Source: Motiliproteus sp036961355
Lineage (GTDB): Bacteria; Pseudomonadota; Gammaproteobacteria; Pseudomonadales; Balneatricaceae
Length of the DNA: 64,000 bases
Direction: 5' to 3'
Assembly: GCA_036961355.1 (NCBI GenBank)
Contig: JBALVL010000019.1
Span: 1-64,000 of the forward strand
The notes beneath the pieces are model-generated. The model was given only the letters and a program-made list of their open reading frames with translations. It had not been told where the DNA came from and ran no database searches. Both the position numbers and the translations under genes were made by a program. Below, one piece after another: positions 44,603 to 53,277 of this stretch; the stretch's first letter is position 1, and each line of letters opens with the position of its first letter.

Positions 44603-45415
44603 ATGAAAGATCGCGTCAGCCCGCTCAACCATAATGACAGTTGGCAGAAGAACCTTGCCTGGCTGATCGATCACCAACGGATGCGAAGCTTCCCTGCCGC
44701 GCTGGAAGATTTTCTTAGCACTCTCTGCGCGTTTGATTCTTTTTTACTGGTCACTTATAAGAAATCGTTACGCCCGATTATCCTCGGCCCGGAGCTAGAT
44801 CCAGCCAAACAAACCCCAACGCTGCGCAACTACCTCAATAGTTACTTTGTGCTTGATCCACTGTTCAACGCTATCCAAAAAGGCATCAATCCCGGTGTTT
44901 CAAGATTGGGCGACATTATGCCCGACTCGTTTGAAACCACCGATTACTACCAGAACTGTTATAAGGATTTCGGGCTGGTCGACGAAGTCAACCTGATCGT
45001 CGATCTGGCCAACGATGTCTACGGTGTCGTTACCATCGGTCGTACCGAGAAACTGGGAACCATTACCCGTGCCGAGCTAAAAACACTGAATGAGTTTTTC
45101 CCGCTAATCAACTCGCTATATCGTCAGTTCTGGCTGGCACAATCGTCGGAGTACACCCAGTACGAACGTTCCGACGGACCGATGAAGCAGGCACTCAAGA
45201 CATTCGCCAGCGGGGTTTTGACCCAACGGGAACGTGAAATAACCGGATTAATTTTGCAGGGACATTCATCCAAAGCGATCGCCGAGATGCTCAATATCAG
45301 CGTTGGTACCGTGAAGGTGCATCGGAAGAATATCCACACCCGGCTCAACACCTCGACCTATTCCGAGATCTTCACCCTGTTTCTGGCGCACCTGAGCGGG
45401 TTTGATTCACAATAG
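44603..45415 (+). CDS. LuxR-type transcription regulator
   Basis: A 270-residue protein with a C-terminal LuxR/GerE helix-turn-helix: LTQREREITGLILQGHSSKAIAEMLNISVGTVKVHRKNIHTRLN (about 207-250). The N-terminal part (about 30-190) is a non-receiver domain without the phospho-acceptor Asp of response regulators; it lacks clear autoinducer-pocket residues as well. It follows spuC on the same strand behind a terminator and has its own start site (CGGAAA before the ATG), so it is probably an independent regulator of the polyamine genes. The signal is unknown. Confidence 0.8.
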   Translation: MKDRVSPLNHNDSWQKNLAWLIDHQRMRSFPAALEDFLSTLCAFDSFLLVTYKKSLRPIILGPELDPAKQTPTLRNYLNSYFVLDPLFNAIQKGINPGVSRLGDIMPDSFETTDYYQNCYKDFGLVDEVNLIVDLANDVYGVVTIGRTEKLGTITRAELKTLNEFFPLINSLYRQFWLAQSSEYTQYERSDGPMKQALKTFASGVLTQREREITGLILQGHSSKAIAEMLNISVGTVKVHRKNIHTRLNTSTYSEIFTLFLAHLSGFDSQ

Positions 45416-45487
45416 TAGTAACCGATGTCGCCACGACAGAGCCCGGTTTCGACACCAGGCTATAGCTTAGCGGATTGCGATGGCGGT

Positions 45488-46195
45488 TTAACTTAACAAC
45501 TCATCCAACTGTGCCTTGATCGCGGCCAGCTGCTGCCGCAGGTCGGTCACCTCTCGCTCTAATATCTGTAACCTGTCAGTTTCAGCAGGAGTTCCCATCT
45601 GAGTTGCATCGTCCTCAGCCGCGATTACCGTAGGTGCCAAGTTGTGGTGCGTATTTGCGCTAACAGCCGAGGGAGCGATTGCCGCTTCGACCTCACCACT
45701 AAACAGATGACAGTAACGCGATTCACGCTTACCCGGCTCGCGCGGTAGCTGTGCGACAAACGGACCATCACTGCGTTCTGTCAGCAACTGCAACACCTTT
45801 TCCACTTCGTGGACATCGCTAAAACGGCATAATCGATTGGTGCGACTGCGAAGCTCGCCCGGCGTTTGGGGTCCGCGCAGCAGCATCACCGTAATGATCC
45901 CGAGCTCTTGCGGATTCAATTTCAACTCGCCAAATTCGGAATTACAAAAGCGATGTTTGTATTTAACCACTCGACTACCAAAACCACTCTCTTCGCTAAT
46001 GAGTCGCTTCTTGGCAAGCTGTTCGATCAGGTCCTGCACCGCATTTTCAGACAGCGCCATGACAGGTTCACGGTTGCTTTTTTGGTTGCAGGCCAACGTC
46101 AGCGCATTTAGCGATAAGGGGTATTGCTCGGGGGTAGTGATCGCTTTCTCGATCAAGCAACCGATCAGCCGGGTTTGGTTCAGGGTTAAATCCAT
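45488..46195 (-). CDS. yceH: YceH-family (DUF480) protein
   Basis: A 235-residue winged-helix-like protein matching YceH. The N-terminal LNQTRLIGCLIEKAITTPEQYP and TLACNQKSNREPVMAL segments are typical, with the conserved LRGPQTPGELRSR in the second domain. A C-terminal coiled-coil (RLQILEREVTDLRQQLAAIKAQLDELL) follows a low-complexity linker. The function of the family is unknown. The ATG at 46195 excludes 14 unlikely residues of a longer frame. Confidence 0.88.
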   Translation of the reverse strand: MDLTLNQTRLIGCLIEKAITTPEQYPLSLNALTLACNQKSNREPVMALSENAVQDLIEQLAKKRLISEESGFGSRVVKYKHRFCNSEFGELKLNPQELGIITVMLLRGPQTPGELRSRTNRLCRFSDVHEVEKVLQLLTERSDGPFVAQLPREPGKRESRYCHLFSGEVEAAIAPSAVSANTHHNLAPTVIAAEDDATQMGTPAETDRLQILEREVTDLRQQLAAIKAQLDELLS

Positions 46196-46279
46196 ATCCA
46201 CGGAGGGTTTCCTTGTACAGTGACGATTTAGTAACAATAGCAGTAGGTTACCCCAATAGTACCGGGGAGCGGAGGCCGA

Positions 46280-47557
46280 TCAGGGCCGTATCCTGAGTAT
46301 TTTTCCGCTATCGGTCGACAGGTAGACCCACCCCGCCGGGCTTTGTGCCAGCGCACGAATTCGTTCATCCAGCGATTCCAGCAGCCGTTGTTCTTTAACC
46401 ACATTACCCTCGACGTCGAGTATCAATCGGTTCAGGTGTTGCAGTTTCAGTGCGCCGGCAAATAGATTGCCTTGCCATTGCGGGAAAGCATCGCCGCTGT
46501 ACCACAGCAGACTGGCGGGGGCGATCGACGGTATATAGGTTTTCACCGGTTGTTCCATACCCACTTTATGGGTGCCCTCACCAACGCTAATCGGCCCCCA
46601 ATACTCTTTACCGTAAGAGATCACCGGCCAACCATAGTTGCGGCCCGGTTCGATCCGGTTAACTTCATCACCACCACGTGGGCCGTGCTCGTTCTGCCAC
46701 AGTCGGTTGTTATCCGGATCGAATGCTAACCCCTGCGGATTGCGATGACCGAAGCTCCAGATCTCTGGCAGCGCCGAGCGCTGGCCGACAAACGGGTTAT
46801 CGTCGGGGACTCTTCCATCACGATGTAGCCGGATGATCGTTCCGGCATGGTTAGTCAGGTCCTGCGCATTGGGTCGATCGCCCCGATCACCGACACCAAA
46901 ATAGACATATTTCTGCGAATCAAAGGCGATACGACTGCCAAAATGACGACCACTGTCGCTGCCAGAGCGGGTCGCCAGTAACGTCTGCCACTGGACCAAC
47001 GTTAAAGCCCCTTCGCTTCGATCGAGTTGCGCCCGTGCCAGAACCGTCGCACCAACCCGATCTCCGCCGTCACTGACCACCGCTTTACTGTAGGTAAAAT
47101 AGATCCAGCGATGATCGGTATAGTCGGCGGGGACTGCGACATCAAGCAAACCACCCTGCCCTGAGACGAAAACCCTGGGAGCGCCAGCAACCGGATGCCG
47201 CTCACCGCTGTTGCAATCCAGCAGGCTGATCCGCCCCTGACGTTCGGTGATCAACAGCTCGCACTCGTCCGAACCCTGCGAGATAAACGCAAGTCCCCAG
47301 GGAACGCCTAAGCCACTTGCCAGCTGCTCCACTTGAAAATGGGTGCCGGCATGCTGTTCGGTTGTGACTTGAGTGATCTGAGCCTCGGCCACACGGCTTA
47401 GCACCGTCAGGAGAAACAACAGCAGCAATGTACTGAGAAACAATGGACGGCAGAATTTAAAACGCCCGGCTGCCTCGCTAATCAACTCAGGCCAAGCGGC
47501 TAAGGATTCGTTCAAGTTCGGTTCGGGCGTCCCTGTGGCTGTACTGTTGATGAACAT
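46280..47557 (-). CDS. PQQ-dependent aldose sugar dehydrogenase-like protein
   Basis: About 425 residues with an N-terminal hydrophobic signal (FLSTLLLLFLLTVLSRVAEAQ, about 40-60) and a six-bladed propeller as in YliI/Asd. Family motifs include LASGLGVPWGLAFI, GQGGLLDVAV, RIAFDSQKYVYFGVGDRGD, EIWSFGHRNPQGLAF and NEHGPRGGDEVNRIEPGRNYGWP, which bind calcium and PQQ. The likely site is the periplasm, oxidising sugars and feeding electrons to quinone. Start uncertain: GTG at 47569 or ATG at 47557; the leader before the signal is unusually long. It is on the same strand as yceH, 84 bases upstream. Confidence 0.85.
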   Translation of the reverse strand: MFINSTATGTPEPNLNESLAAWPELISEAAGRFKFCRPLFLSTLLLLFLLTVLSRVAEAQITQVTTEQHAGTHFQVEQLASGLGVPWGLAFISQGSDECELLITERQGRISLLDCNSGERHPVAGAPRVFVSGQGGLLDVAVPADYTDHRWIYFTYSKAVVSDGGDRVGATVLARAQLDRSEGALTLVQWQTLLATRSGSDSGRHFGSRIAFDSQKYVYFGVGDRGDRPNAQDLTNHAGTIIRLHRDGRVPDDNPFVGQRSALPEIWSFGHRNPQGLAFDPDNNRLWQNEHGPRGGDEVNRIEPGRNYGWPVISYGKEYWGPISVGEGTHKVGMEQPVKTYIPSIAPASLLWYSGDAFPQWQGNLFAGALKLQHLNRLILDVEGNVVKEQRLLESLDERIRALAQSPAGWVYLSTDSGKILRIRP

Positions 47558-47632
47558 ATTCTGGATCACGCTCCGGTAACCTCGCCAGCGTCATTGCTAC
47601 AACCGCTAAGCCTTATCCTTAGCAACAGCCGT

Positions 47633-47836
47633 TCAATCATTCTCACGCTTCAAGTCCAGGTGTAAGATACGTCGTTGCTCACAATCAACCACCACATCCA
47701 GCAAGATCGGCTGGCAGCAAACCTGACAGTCTTCAAGATAATCTTGTTCCTCCAGCGACGGGTCGATCAACAGCGTAAAACCCGCGCTGCACCAGGGGCA
47801 GATCACCCGTCGTTCGATTCGTGATGATATTGTCAT
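47633..47836 (-). CDS. CPXCG-motif cysteine-rich small protein
   Basis: A 67-residue protein with two zinc-ribbon knuckles: CPWCSAGF at the N-terminus and CQVCCQPI about 30 residues later, matching the CPXCG-motif cysteine-rich family (CPxC / CxVCC). The length agrees with the family. ATG 47836 has AAGGATG upstream; the longer frame to 47917 adds unrelated residues. Function unknown. Confidence 0.85.
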   Translation of the reverse strand: MTISSRIERRVICPWCSAGFTLLIDPSLEEQDYLEDCQVCCQPILLDVVVDCEQRRILHLDLKREND

Positions 47837-48019
47837 CAGACCATCCTTTTTGCCTACAGGTTCCAACAAGCATGGCATCGATAGCAATAATACGCCCTGC
47901 CAGGGATGCCAAACCATTCTCCACCGTCTGGGCTTTGTTCTTTGTCAGCGAGTTTACCGGTTTGAGTTTACAAATTCGGATATAATGGCTGGTCCTCAGC
48001 GAGAAATAATCTGAATACC

Positions 48020-48340
48020 ATGAAGCCCCTTCCCACTAAAGCCCAGATTCGAGACGAAATGGAGCAGCAACGGCGAGATTTTCTTGCCAGCGGAGGCCTG
48101 ATCGTCAACATTGCTCAAGGGGTGAGTGGACGACTCGATGGGTCTTCGATCAATCCGCGGCCTTTTATTGAGCACAACCGCGACAGTCGGACCCCTGTTT
48201 CCGACGTCGTTGCCAGCATTGAAGCCCGTAAGGGTAGCAAGTCGGCTGCCGCCACAAGCCGTCTGCGTAAGCGGCCACATAAAAAGATGCTGTACGATGA
48301 CTTCGGTGAACCACTGCGCTGGGTCTGGTCTGAAGAATAA
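48020..48340 (+). CDS. Small basic/acidic protein, SutA-like
   Basis: A 106-residue soluble protein. The N-terminal EMEQQRRDFLASGGLIVNIA is an amphipathic helix with the FLxxGG turn seen in SutA-like RNA-polymerase-associated proteins of Pseudomonas; the C-terminal half is basic (RLRKRPHKKMLYDDFGEP) and ends in WVWSEE. No catalytic motif. Resemblance is limited to the short FLxxGG segment, so a transcription-related role is only suggested. It is divergent from the CPXCG gene. Confidence 0.6.
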   Translation: MKPLPTKAQIRDEMEQQRRDFLASGGLIVNIAQGVSGRLDGSSINPRPFIEHNRDSRTPVSDVVASIEARKGSKSAAATSRLRKRPHKKMLYDDFGEPLRWVWSEE

Positions 48341-48402
48341 CCGGGGTTGCCTGCTGCGACCCTGCGTATCTGTTATCCTCTCGACGCTGTGACTCTCCAA
48401 AT

Positions 48403-48440
48403 CTTCACTCTCGACACCTTCACTCTCAACACTTCCACTC
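48403..48440. repeat. 15-bp tandem repeat, about 2.5 copies
   Basis: CTTCACTCTCGACAC at 48403-48417, CTTCACTCTCAACAC at 48418-48432, then a degenerate third copy (TTCCACTCAG). It is in the leader region before the urea operon. Confidence 0.7.
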
Positions 48441-48540
48441 AGTAAGAGCCTCTCCACGCGGTTCCCGACAAACGTTTAGCCTACAAACTTCCACCCCATA
48501 AACGACAACTGTTCGATAACGACTAAACCCGTGCCAGCCA

Positions 48541-48592
48541 TGGTCCGTGGTGATGACCTGTAGTGATGGCCTGTGGTGGTGACCTATGGGGC
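48541..48592. repeat. Degenerate repeat GTGATGGCCTGT type
   Basis: About three diverged copies of GTGGTGATGACCTGTA follow each other. No gene is supported between 48341 and 48693. Confidence 0.4.
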
Positions 48593-48693
48593 TGCCTCTA
48601 CTGAACTATCTTAGCCAAAGTTCTGTAACCCCCTTTTACGTTCTTTATCCGCACCCGAAATCCCCTCCGCGTCGATTGACGCACCACGACTAC

Positions 48694-48708
48694 GCACTTC
48701 AATAGTGC
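48694..48708. promoter_or_regulatory. NtrC-like binding site before the urt operon
   Basis: GCACTTCAATAGTGC is a palindrome GCACT-N5-AGTGC, matching the NtrC consensus GCACC-N5-GGTGC with one change per arm. It is about 105 bases upstream of the -24 element, a normal enhancer distance. Confidence 0.6.
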
Positions 48709-48812
48709 GCTGCACCACAAACGCTCAATCTTTACCTATACAGGCTCAAGATTTCTCTAAAAAAAACCATATAAACAACTTAAGACACTGTTCTTATTAT
48801 AAAAATAAAAAC

Positions 48813-48828
48813 TGGCCCAGCCATTGCT
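48813..48828 (+). promoter_or_regulatory. Sigma-54 promoter of the urt operon
   Basis: TGGCCCAGCCATTGCT fits TGGCACG-N4-TTGCW with GG and GC at the correct spacing. It lies 90 bases before the UrtA start codon, downstream of a NtrC-like palindrome, as expected for nitrogen-limitation control. Confidence 0.7.
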
Positions 48829-48917
48829 ATGACCTTCTTCAGAATAATCAGAATACGGTACACCCCCTGAACCCCGTACCAACGACACCCGAACTCTTTC
48901 TCAAAAAGGAAATACCG

Positions 48918-50219
48918 ATGAGCACAGCTACCAAAACCTTTAAGAAGTCGCTTCTGGCAATAAGCACCTGCGCAGCGCTGTCCGCCTCCGGCATGGCACT
49001 GGCCGCCGATGACACCATCAAGGTCGGTGTACTGCACTCTCTGTCCGGCACCATGGCGATCAGTGAGACCACCCTCAAAGAAACCATGGAGATGCTGATT
49101 GCCGAGCAGAACAAGAACGGCGGTTTGCTGGGTAAGCAACTCGAAGCCGTTGTGGTCGATCCGGCTTCCAACTGGCCGCTATTTGCAGAGAAGGCCCGTG
49201 AGTTGATTCAGAAGGAAAAGGTCGATGCGATCTTCGGTGCCTGGACCTCGGTGTCGCGCAAGTCGGTACTGCCGGTGGTCGAAGAGCTGAATTCAATCAT
49301 GTTCTACCCAGTTCAGTACGAGGGAGAAGAGTCGTCCAAGAACGTCTTCTACACCGGAGCGGCACCCAACCAGCAGGCGATTCCTGCGGTTGATTACCTG
49401 ATGAATGAACTGGCTGTTGAACGCTGGATTCTGGCCGGTACCGATTACGTATACCCGCGCACCACCAACAAAATTCTTGAGTCTTACCTGAAGATGAAAG
49501 GTGTGGCTGCCGAAGACATCATGATCAACTACACGCCGTTCGGTCACTCAGACTGGCAGAGCATCGTTGCCGATGTTAAAAGATTCGGTTCTACCGGCAA
49601 GAAGACCGCCGTGGTCTCGACCATCAACGGCGATGCCAACGTGCCTTTCTACAAAGAGCTGGGTAACCAGGGCATCTCGGCCGAAGATATTCCGGTTGTC
49701 GCATTCTCGGTCGGCGAAGAGGAGTTGTCGGGAATCGATACTAAGCCGCTGGTCGGCCACCTAGCCGCCTGGAACTACTTTATGAGCGTCGATAGCGAAG
49801 CCAATGACGCGTTCATCAGCTCATGGCACGACTATATCGGCAACGACAAGCGCGTCACCAATGACCCGATGGAAGCGCACTACATCGGTTTCAAGATGTG
49901 GATCGAAGCGGTTAAGAAAGCCGGCACCACCGACCCTGCCGCAGTACAAGAGGCGATCATCGGTGTCAGCGTACCCAATCTGACCGGCGGCTACGCCACC
50001 ATGGCGCCTAACCATCACATCACCAAACCGGTATTGATCGGCGAGATTCAGGACGACGGTCAGTTCGAAGTGGTTTGGGAAACATCGGGGACCGTACTCG
50101 GTGATGCCTGGTCCGACTTTCTGCCCGGTTCAAAAGACCTGATCTCCGATTGGCGGGCACCGTTATCTTGCGGCAACTTCAACGTCAAGACCGGCAAATG
50201 TTCAGGTCAGAACTTCTGA
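48918..50219 (+). CDS. urtA: Urea ABC transporter periplasmic binding protein UrtA
   Basis: A 433-residue exported protein. Signal peptide SLLAISTCAALSASGMALAA (about 11-30), then DDTIKVGVLHSLSGTMAISE, the UrtA hallmark start. IFGAWTSVSRKSVLPVVEE, LNSIMFYPVQYEGEE and YVYPRTTNKI lie in the family core, and the C-terminal GNFNVKTGKCSGQ is also typical. AAGGA is eight bases before the ATG at 48918; the longer frame is unlikely. It delivers urea to the UrtBC permease. Confidence 0.97.
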   Translation: MSTATKTFKKSLLAISTCAALSASGMALAADDTIKVGVLHSLSGTMAISETTLKETMEMLIAEQNKNGGLLGKQLEAVVVDPASNWPLFAEKARELIQKEKVDAIFGAWTSVSRKSVLPVVEELNSIMFYPVQYEGEESSKNVFYTGAAPNQQAIPAVDYLMNELAVERWILAGTDYVYPRTTNKILESYLKMKGVAAEDIMINYTPFGHSDWQSIVADVKRFGSTGKKTAVVSTINGDANVPFYKELGNQGISAEDIPVVAFSVGEEELSGIDTKPLVGHLAAWNYFMSVDSEANDAFISSWHDYIGNDKRVTNDPMEAHYIGFKMWIEAVKKAGTTDPAAVQEAIIGVSVPNLTGGYATMAPNHHITKPVLIGEIQDDGQFEVVWETSGTVLGDAWSDFLPGSKDLISDWRAPLSCGNFNVKTGKCSGQNF

Positions 50220-50292
50220 TCTACACGCCTAAGCGGTTCGGATTAAGACGATGGTCACACCACGATACTTGAGCTGAACCGGATTAAAAAAG

Positions 50293-50319
50293 CCCCGAAT
50301 CGCTAGGTGTGATTCGGGG
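50293..50319. repeat. Hairpin between urtA and urtB
   Basis: CCCCGAATC and GATTCGGGG form a perfect 9-base stem with a 9-base loop. On the plus strand it has no T-run; an A-run precedes it. It probably stabilises or attenuates the mRNA so that the abundant binding protein exceeds the permease. Confidence 0.65.
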
Positions 50320-50400
50320 TCGATCCAGATCGGATAACCCTCCCCCGCTACTCTGCTATTTCATGCCTGTCGGATACGACAAGCTAAGGATTCTATCGCC

Positions 50401-52095
50401 ATGGCAAACTCGCAATTGCGTTGCCCCCCTCCTGCCTGTGTAGACCAACCCGCTACCGGATTATCTCTGCAGCGGCCGTTGATCAACCTCTGCGGACTCG
50501 GCTCGTCAATGATAGCCACCCTTGTGATCATGTTCTGCTCGCTGCTACCAACGGTCGCCAGTGCCGCCGATTTCGAGCAAGGGTTAGCGCTACTTGCTGA
50601 GAAGAGCTTCGCGAAAAAATCACATGCGATCGAGGTGCTGGCTGCATCGAAACACCCGCAAACATTGTCACTGTTGCAAGCGATGAGCCGCGGTGATCTC
50701 TATTACCGCAAGAAAGATAAACGTATCGTCCTGACAACTAAGATCGACAGCGGTTATCAGATTAGCGATGCCATTACCGGCGAAGGTCTGGGCAGTGTCG
50801 GTAAACGTAAAGTTAAAAAAGTGTCGATCAACAACACCCTGCGCTCGCAACTGACCCAGGCGATTGCTGCACTACAACTGGCCAACGGCTCACCGCAGAT
50901 ACGCCTTGATGCGCTCGAATCGATGCTGCCCAACGTTAACGCCGCGTCACTGTCGCTGCTGCAACAGCGCGCCGACCTGGAAACCGACAGCGACGTTAAC
51001 GCCGTGCTGAGCATCGCCATCGCTATCGCCCAACTCGACAGCGGTGATGAGGTGATACGCCTACAAGCCCTCGAACAGCTCGATGGCAGCCTCTACCCGT
51101 CGGTACGAAACCGCATTCAAACACTGGTCAACGACGACCCCAGTAAAAAGGTGAAGCGATCGGCCACCGCGATTCTGAAAAGCATCGACGGCCAGATCAA
51201 CCTGTTCGGCAATCTGCAAACACTATTTTTCGGCATTAGTCTCGGTTCAGTACTGGTGCTGGCGGCGATCGGCCTGGCCATCACCTTCGGGGTGATGGGC
51301 GTGATCAACATGGCCCACGGTGAGCTGATAATGATCGGCGCCTACACCACCTACGTGGTCCAGCAGCTGATGCCCAACTCCATCGAGTACTCGCTGCTGG
51401 TAGCCGTACCGGCGGCCTTTCTGGTCTCTGGCATGGTCGGTATCGCCATCGAGCGCGGCGTCATTCGCCATCTATACGGCCGACCGTTAGAAACCTTGCT
51501 GGCCACTTTCGGTCTCAGTCTGGTGTTGCAGCAGGCGGTGCGTACGGTGTTCTCGCCACTCAACCGACAGGTCGAAACACCCGAGTGGATGAGCGGCGTA
51601 TGGGAACTCAACAGCGTCTTTTCACTAACGCTCAACCGCCTCTACATCATCGCGTTCTGCCTGATCGTGTTCTTCGCACTGCATATGATCCTCAAACGCA
51701 CCCGCCTCGGCTTGCAGGTACGGGCGGTATCACAGAATCGGCAGATGGCCCGCGCCATGGGTGTCCGTTCGGAGTGGGTCGATGCCATGACCTTCGGCCT
51801 GGGTTCGGGCGTCGCTGGCGTGGCGGGCGTAGCGCTAAGCCAGCTGACCAACGTCGGCCCCAATCTGGGGCAGGCCTACATCATCGACTCGTTCATGGTG
51901 GTGGTGTTTGGCGGAGTCGGTAATTTGTGGGGCACGCTGGTCGCCGGTCTATCACTGGGGATCGCCAACAAAATTATGGAACCCTGGGCGGGCGCCGTGT
52001 TGGCCAAAATTCTGGTGCTGGTATTTATCATCCTATTCATTCAAAAGCGTCCTCGCGGGTTATTCCCGCAGAAAGGCCGTGCGGCCGAGGGCTAA
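50401..52095 (+). CDS. urtB: Urea ABC transporter permease UrtB
   Basis: A 564-residue protein: signal-like hydrophobic segment (about 33-57), then a periplasmic extension of about 220 residues with Ala/Leu-rich helical repeats (KSFAKKSHAIEVLAASKHPQ; IRLDALESMLPNVNA), followed by a LivH-like permease core from about residue 275 (GVMGVINMAHGELIMIGAYT, NRQMARAMGVRSEWVDAM, GVGNLWGTLVAGLSLG). The N-terminal extension is normal for UrtB and is not a fusion. It works with UrtC in the inner membrane. Confidence 0.95.
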   Translation: MANSQLRCPPPACVDQPATGLSLQRPLINLCGLGSSMIATLVIMFCSLLPTVASAADFEQGLALLAEKSFAKKSHAIEVLAASKHPQTLSLLQAMSRGDLYYRKKDKRIVLTTKIDSGYQISDAITGEGLGSVGKRKVKKVSINNTLRSQLTQAIAALQLANGSPQIRLDALESMLPNVNAASLSLLQQRADLETDSDVNAVLSIAIAIAQLDSGDEVIRLQALEQLDGSLYPSVRNRIQTLVNDDPSKKVKRSATAILKSIDGQINLFGNLQTLFFGISLGSVLVLAAIGLAITFGVMGVINMAHGELIMIGAYTTYVVQQLMPNSIEYSLLVAVPAAFLVSGMVGIAIERGVIRHLYGRPLETLLATFGLSLVLQQAVRTVFSPLNRQVETPEWMSGVWELNSVFSLTLNRLYIIAFCLIVFFALHMILKRTRLGLQVRAVSQNRQMARAMGVRSEWVDAMTFGLGSGVAGVAGVALSQLTNVGPNLGQAYIIDSFMVVVFGGVGNLWGTLVAGLSLGIANKIMEPWAGAVLAKILVLVFIILFIQKRPRGLFPQKGRAAEG

Positions 52096-52098
52096 GCC

Positions 52099-53277
52099 AT
52101 GTTCATTAAATCTATCCTCAAAAATGACCGCGGCGGCCAGATCATGCTCGGTCTGCTGCTACTGGTCACCGTCTTTGTGGCGCTGGCCAACAGCCTGTTC
52201 AGCGCCGACAGCGCGGTGCACGTACCGACCTACACCGTCACCTTGCTGGGTAAATACCTGTGTTACGCCCTGCTGGCGGTCGCGATCGATCTGGCTTGGG
52301 GCTATCTGGGCATCTTAAGTCTGGGCCACGGTGCATTTTTTGCGCTGGGCGGTTACGCCATGGGCATGTACCTAATGCGCCAGATTGGCGATCGTGGTGT
52401 CTACGGCAACCCGGATGTGCCGGATTTCATGGTGTTTTTGAATTGGCAGGAACTGCCCTGGTTCTGGGGTGGTTTCGATCAGTTCTGGTTCGCCGTCATC
52501 ATGGTGATGCTGATTCCCGGGGTACTGGCATTTCTATTCGGCTGGTTGGCGTTCCGCTCACGGGTGACCGGCGTTTATCTGTCGATCATCACCCAAGCAC
52601 TGACCTACGCATTGATGCTGGCGTTCTTTCGTAACGAGATGGGGTTTGGCGGCAACAACGGCCTCACCGACTTCAAAGATATTCTGGGCTTTAGCCTGCA
52701 AGCGGACAGTACCCGGCTGGGACTGTTTATCGCCTCAAGTATCGCGCTGGCACTGGGCTACCTGCTGTGCCGGATGGTCACCAACTCTCGGCTGGGGCGA
52801 GTCAGCGTAGCGATCCGTGATGCCGAGACCCGTGTCCGATTTATCGGTTACCGGGTCGAGAAGATCAAACTGGCCGTGTTCACCCTGTCGGCGGTGCTGG
52901 CGGGTATCGCCGGTGCCTTGTATGTCCCGCAGGTCGGCATCATCAACCCCAACGAGTTCTCACCGTTGAACTCGATCGAGGCGGTGGTCTGGGTCGCTGT
53001 CGGCGGACGCGCCACCCTGTATGGCGCAGTCGCCGGGGCGATACTGGTGAATTACGGCAAGAGCTACTTCACCGCGGCGATGCCCGAGGCTTGGTTGTTT
53101 GCGCTGGGTGCCATCTTCGTATTGGTGACGCTCTATCTGCCGCAGGGGGTAGTTGGCCTGTTTAACCGGAAAAAAAGCCACCCCGAAACGGATCCCGAAG
53201 CACCCACAGACGACAGACCGCAAACCCACAACTCCCCAGACAGTAACAGTGCGAGTCCGCAGGAGGCACTATTATGA
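52099..53277 (+). CDS. urtC: Urea ABC transporter permease UrtC
   Basis: A 392-residue LivM-like permease with about ten hydrophobic helices. LAWGYLGILSLGHGAFFALGGYAMGMYL near residue 65 is diagnostic. The family loop SNSRLGRVSVAIRDAETRVRFIGY is near residue 245, and WVAVGGRATLYGAVAGAI is in the last third. It starts 3 bases after urtB and overlaps urtD by four bases, so translation is coupled. The extended C-terminal tail (DPEAPTDDRPQTHNSPDSNS) is hydrophilic and probably cytosolic. Confidence 0.95.
   Translation: MFIKSILKNDRGGQIMLGLLLLVTVFVALANSLFSADSAVHVPTYTVTLLGKYLCYALLAVAIDLAWGYLGILSLGHGAFFALGGYAMGMYLMRQIGDRGVYGNPDVPDFMVFLNWQELPWFWGGFDQFWFAVIMVMLIPGVLAFLFGWLAFRSRVTGVYLSIITQALTYALMLAFFRNEMGFGGNNGLTDFKDILGFSLQADSTRLGLFIASSIALALGYLLCRMVTNSRLGRVSVAIRDAETRVRFIGYRVEKIKLAVFTLSAVLAGIAGALYVPQVGIINPNEFSPLNSIEAVVWVAVGGRATLYGAVAGAILVNYGKSYFTAAMPEAWLFALGAIFVLVTLYLPQGVVGLFNRKKSHPETDPEAPTDDRPQTHNSPDSNSASPQEALL

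Noticed and set aside
48705..48917. Upstream extension of the urtA frame
   Set aside because: The extension covers the sigma-54 promoter, and the ATG at 48918 has an AAGGA site and starts a proper signal peptide.
50293..50319. Hairpin between urtA and urtB considered as a plus-strand terminator
   Set aside because: No T-run follows on the plus strand and urtB must be transcribed through it.
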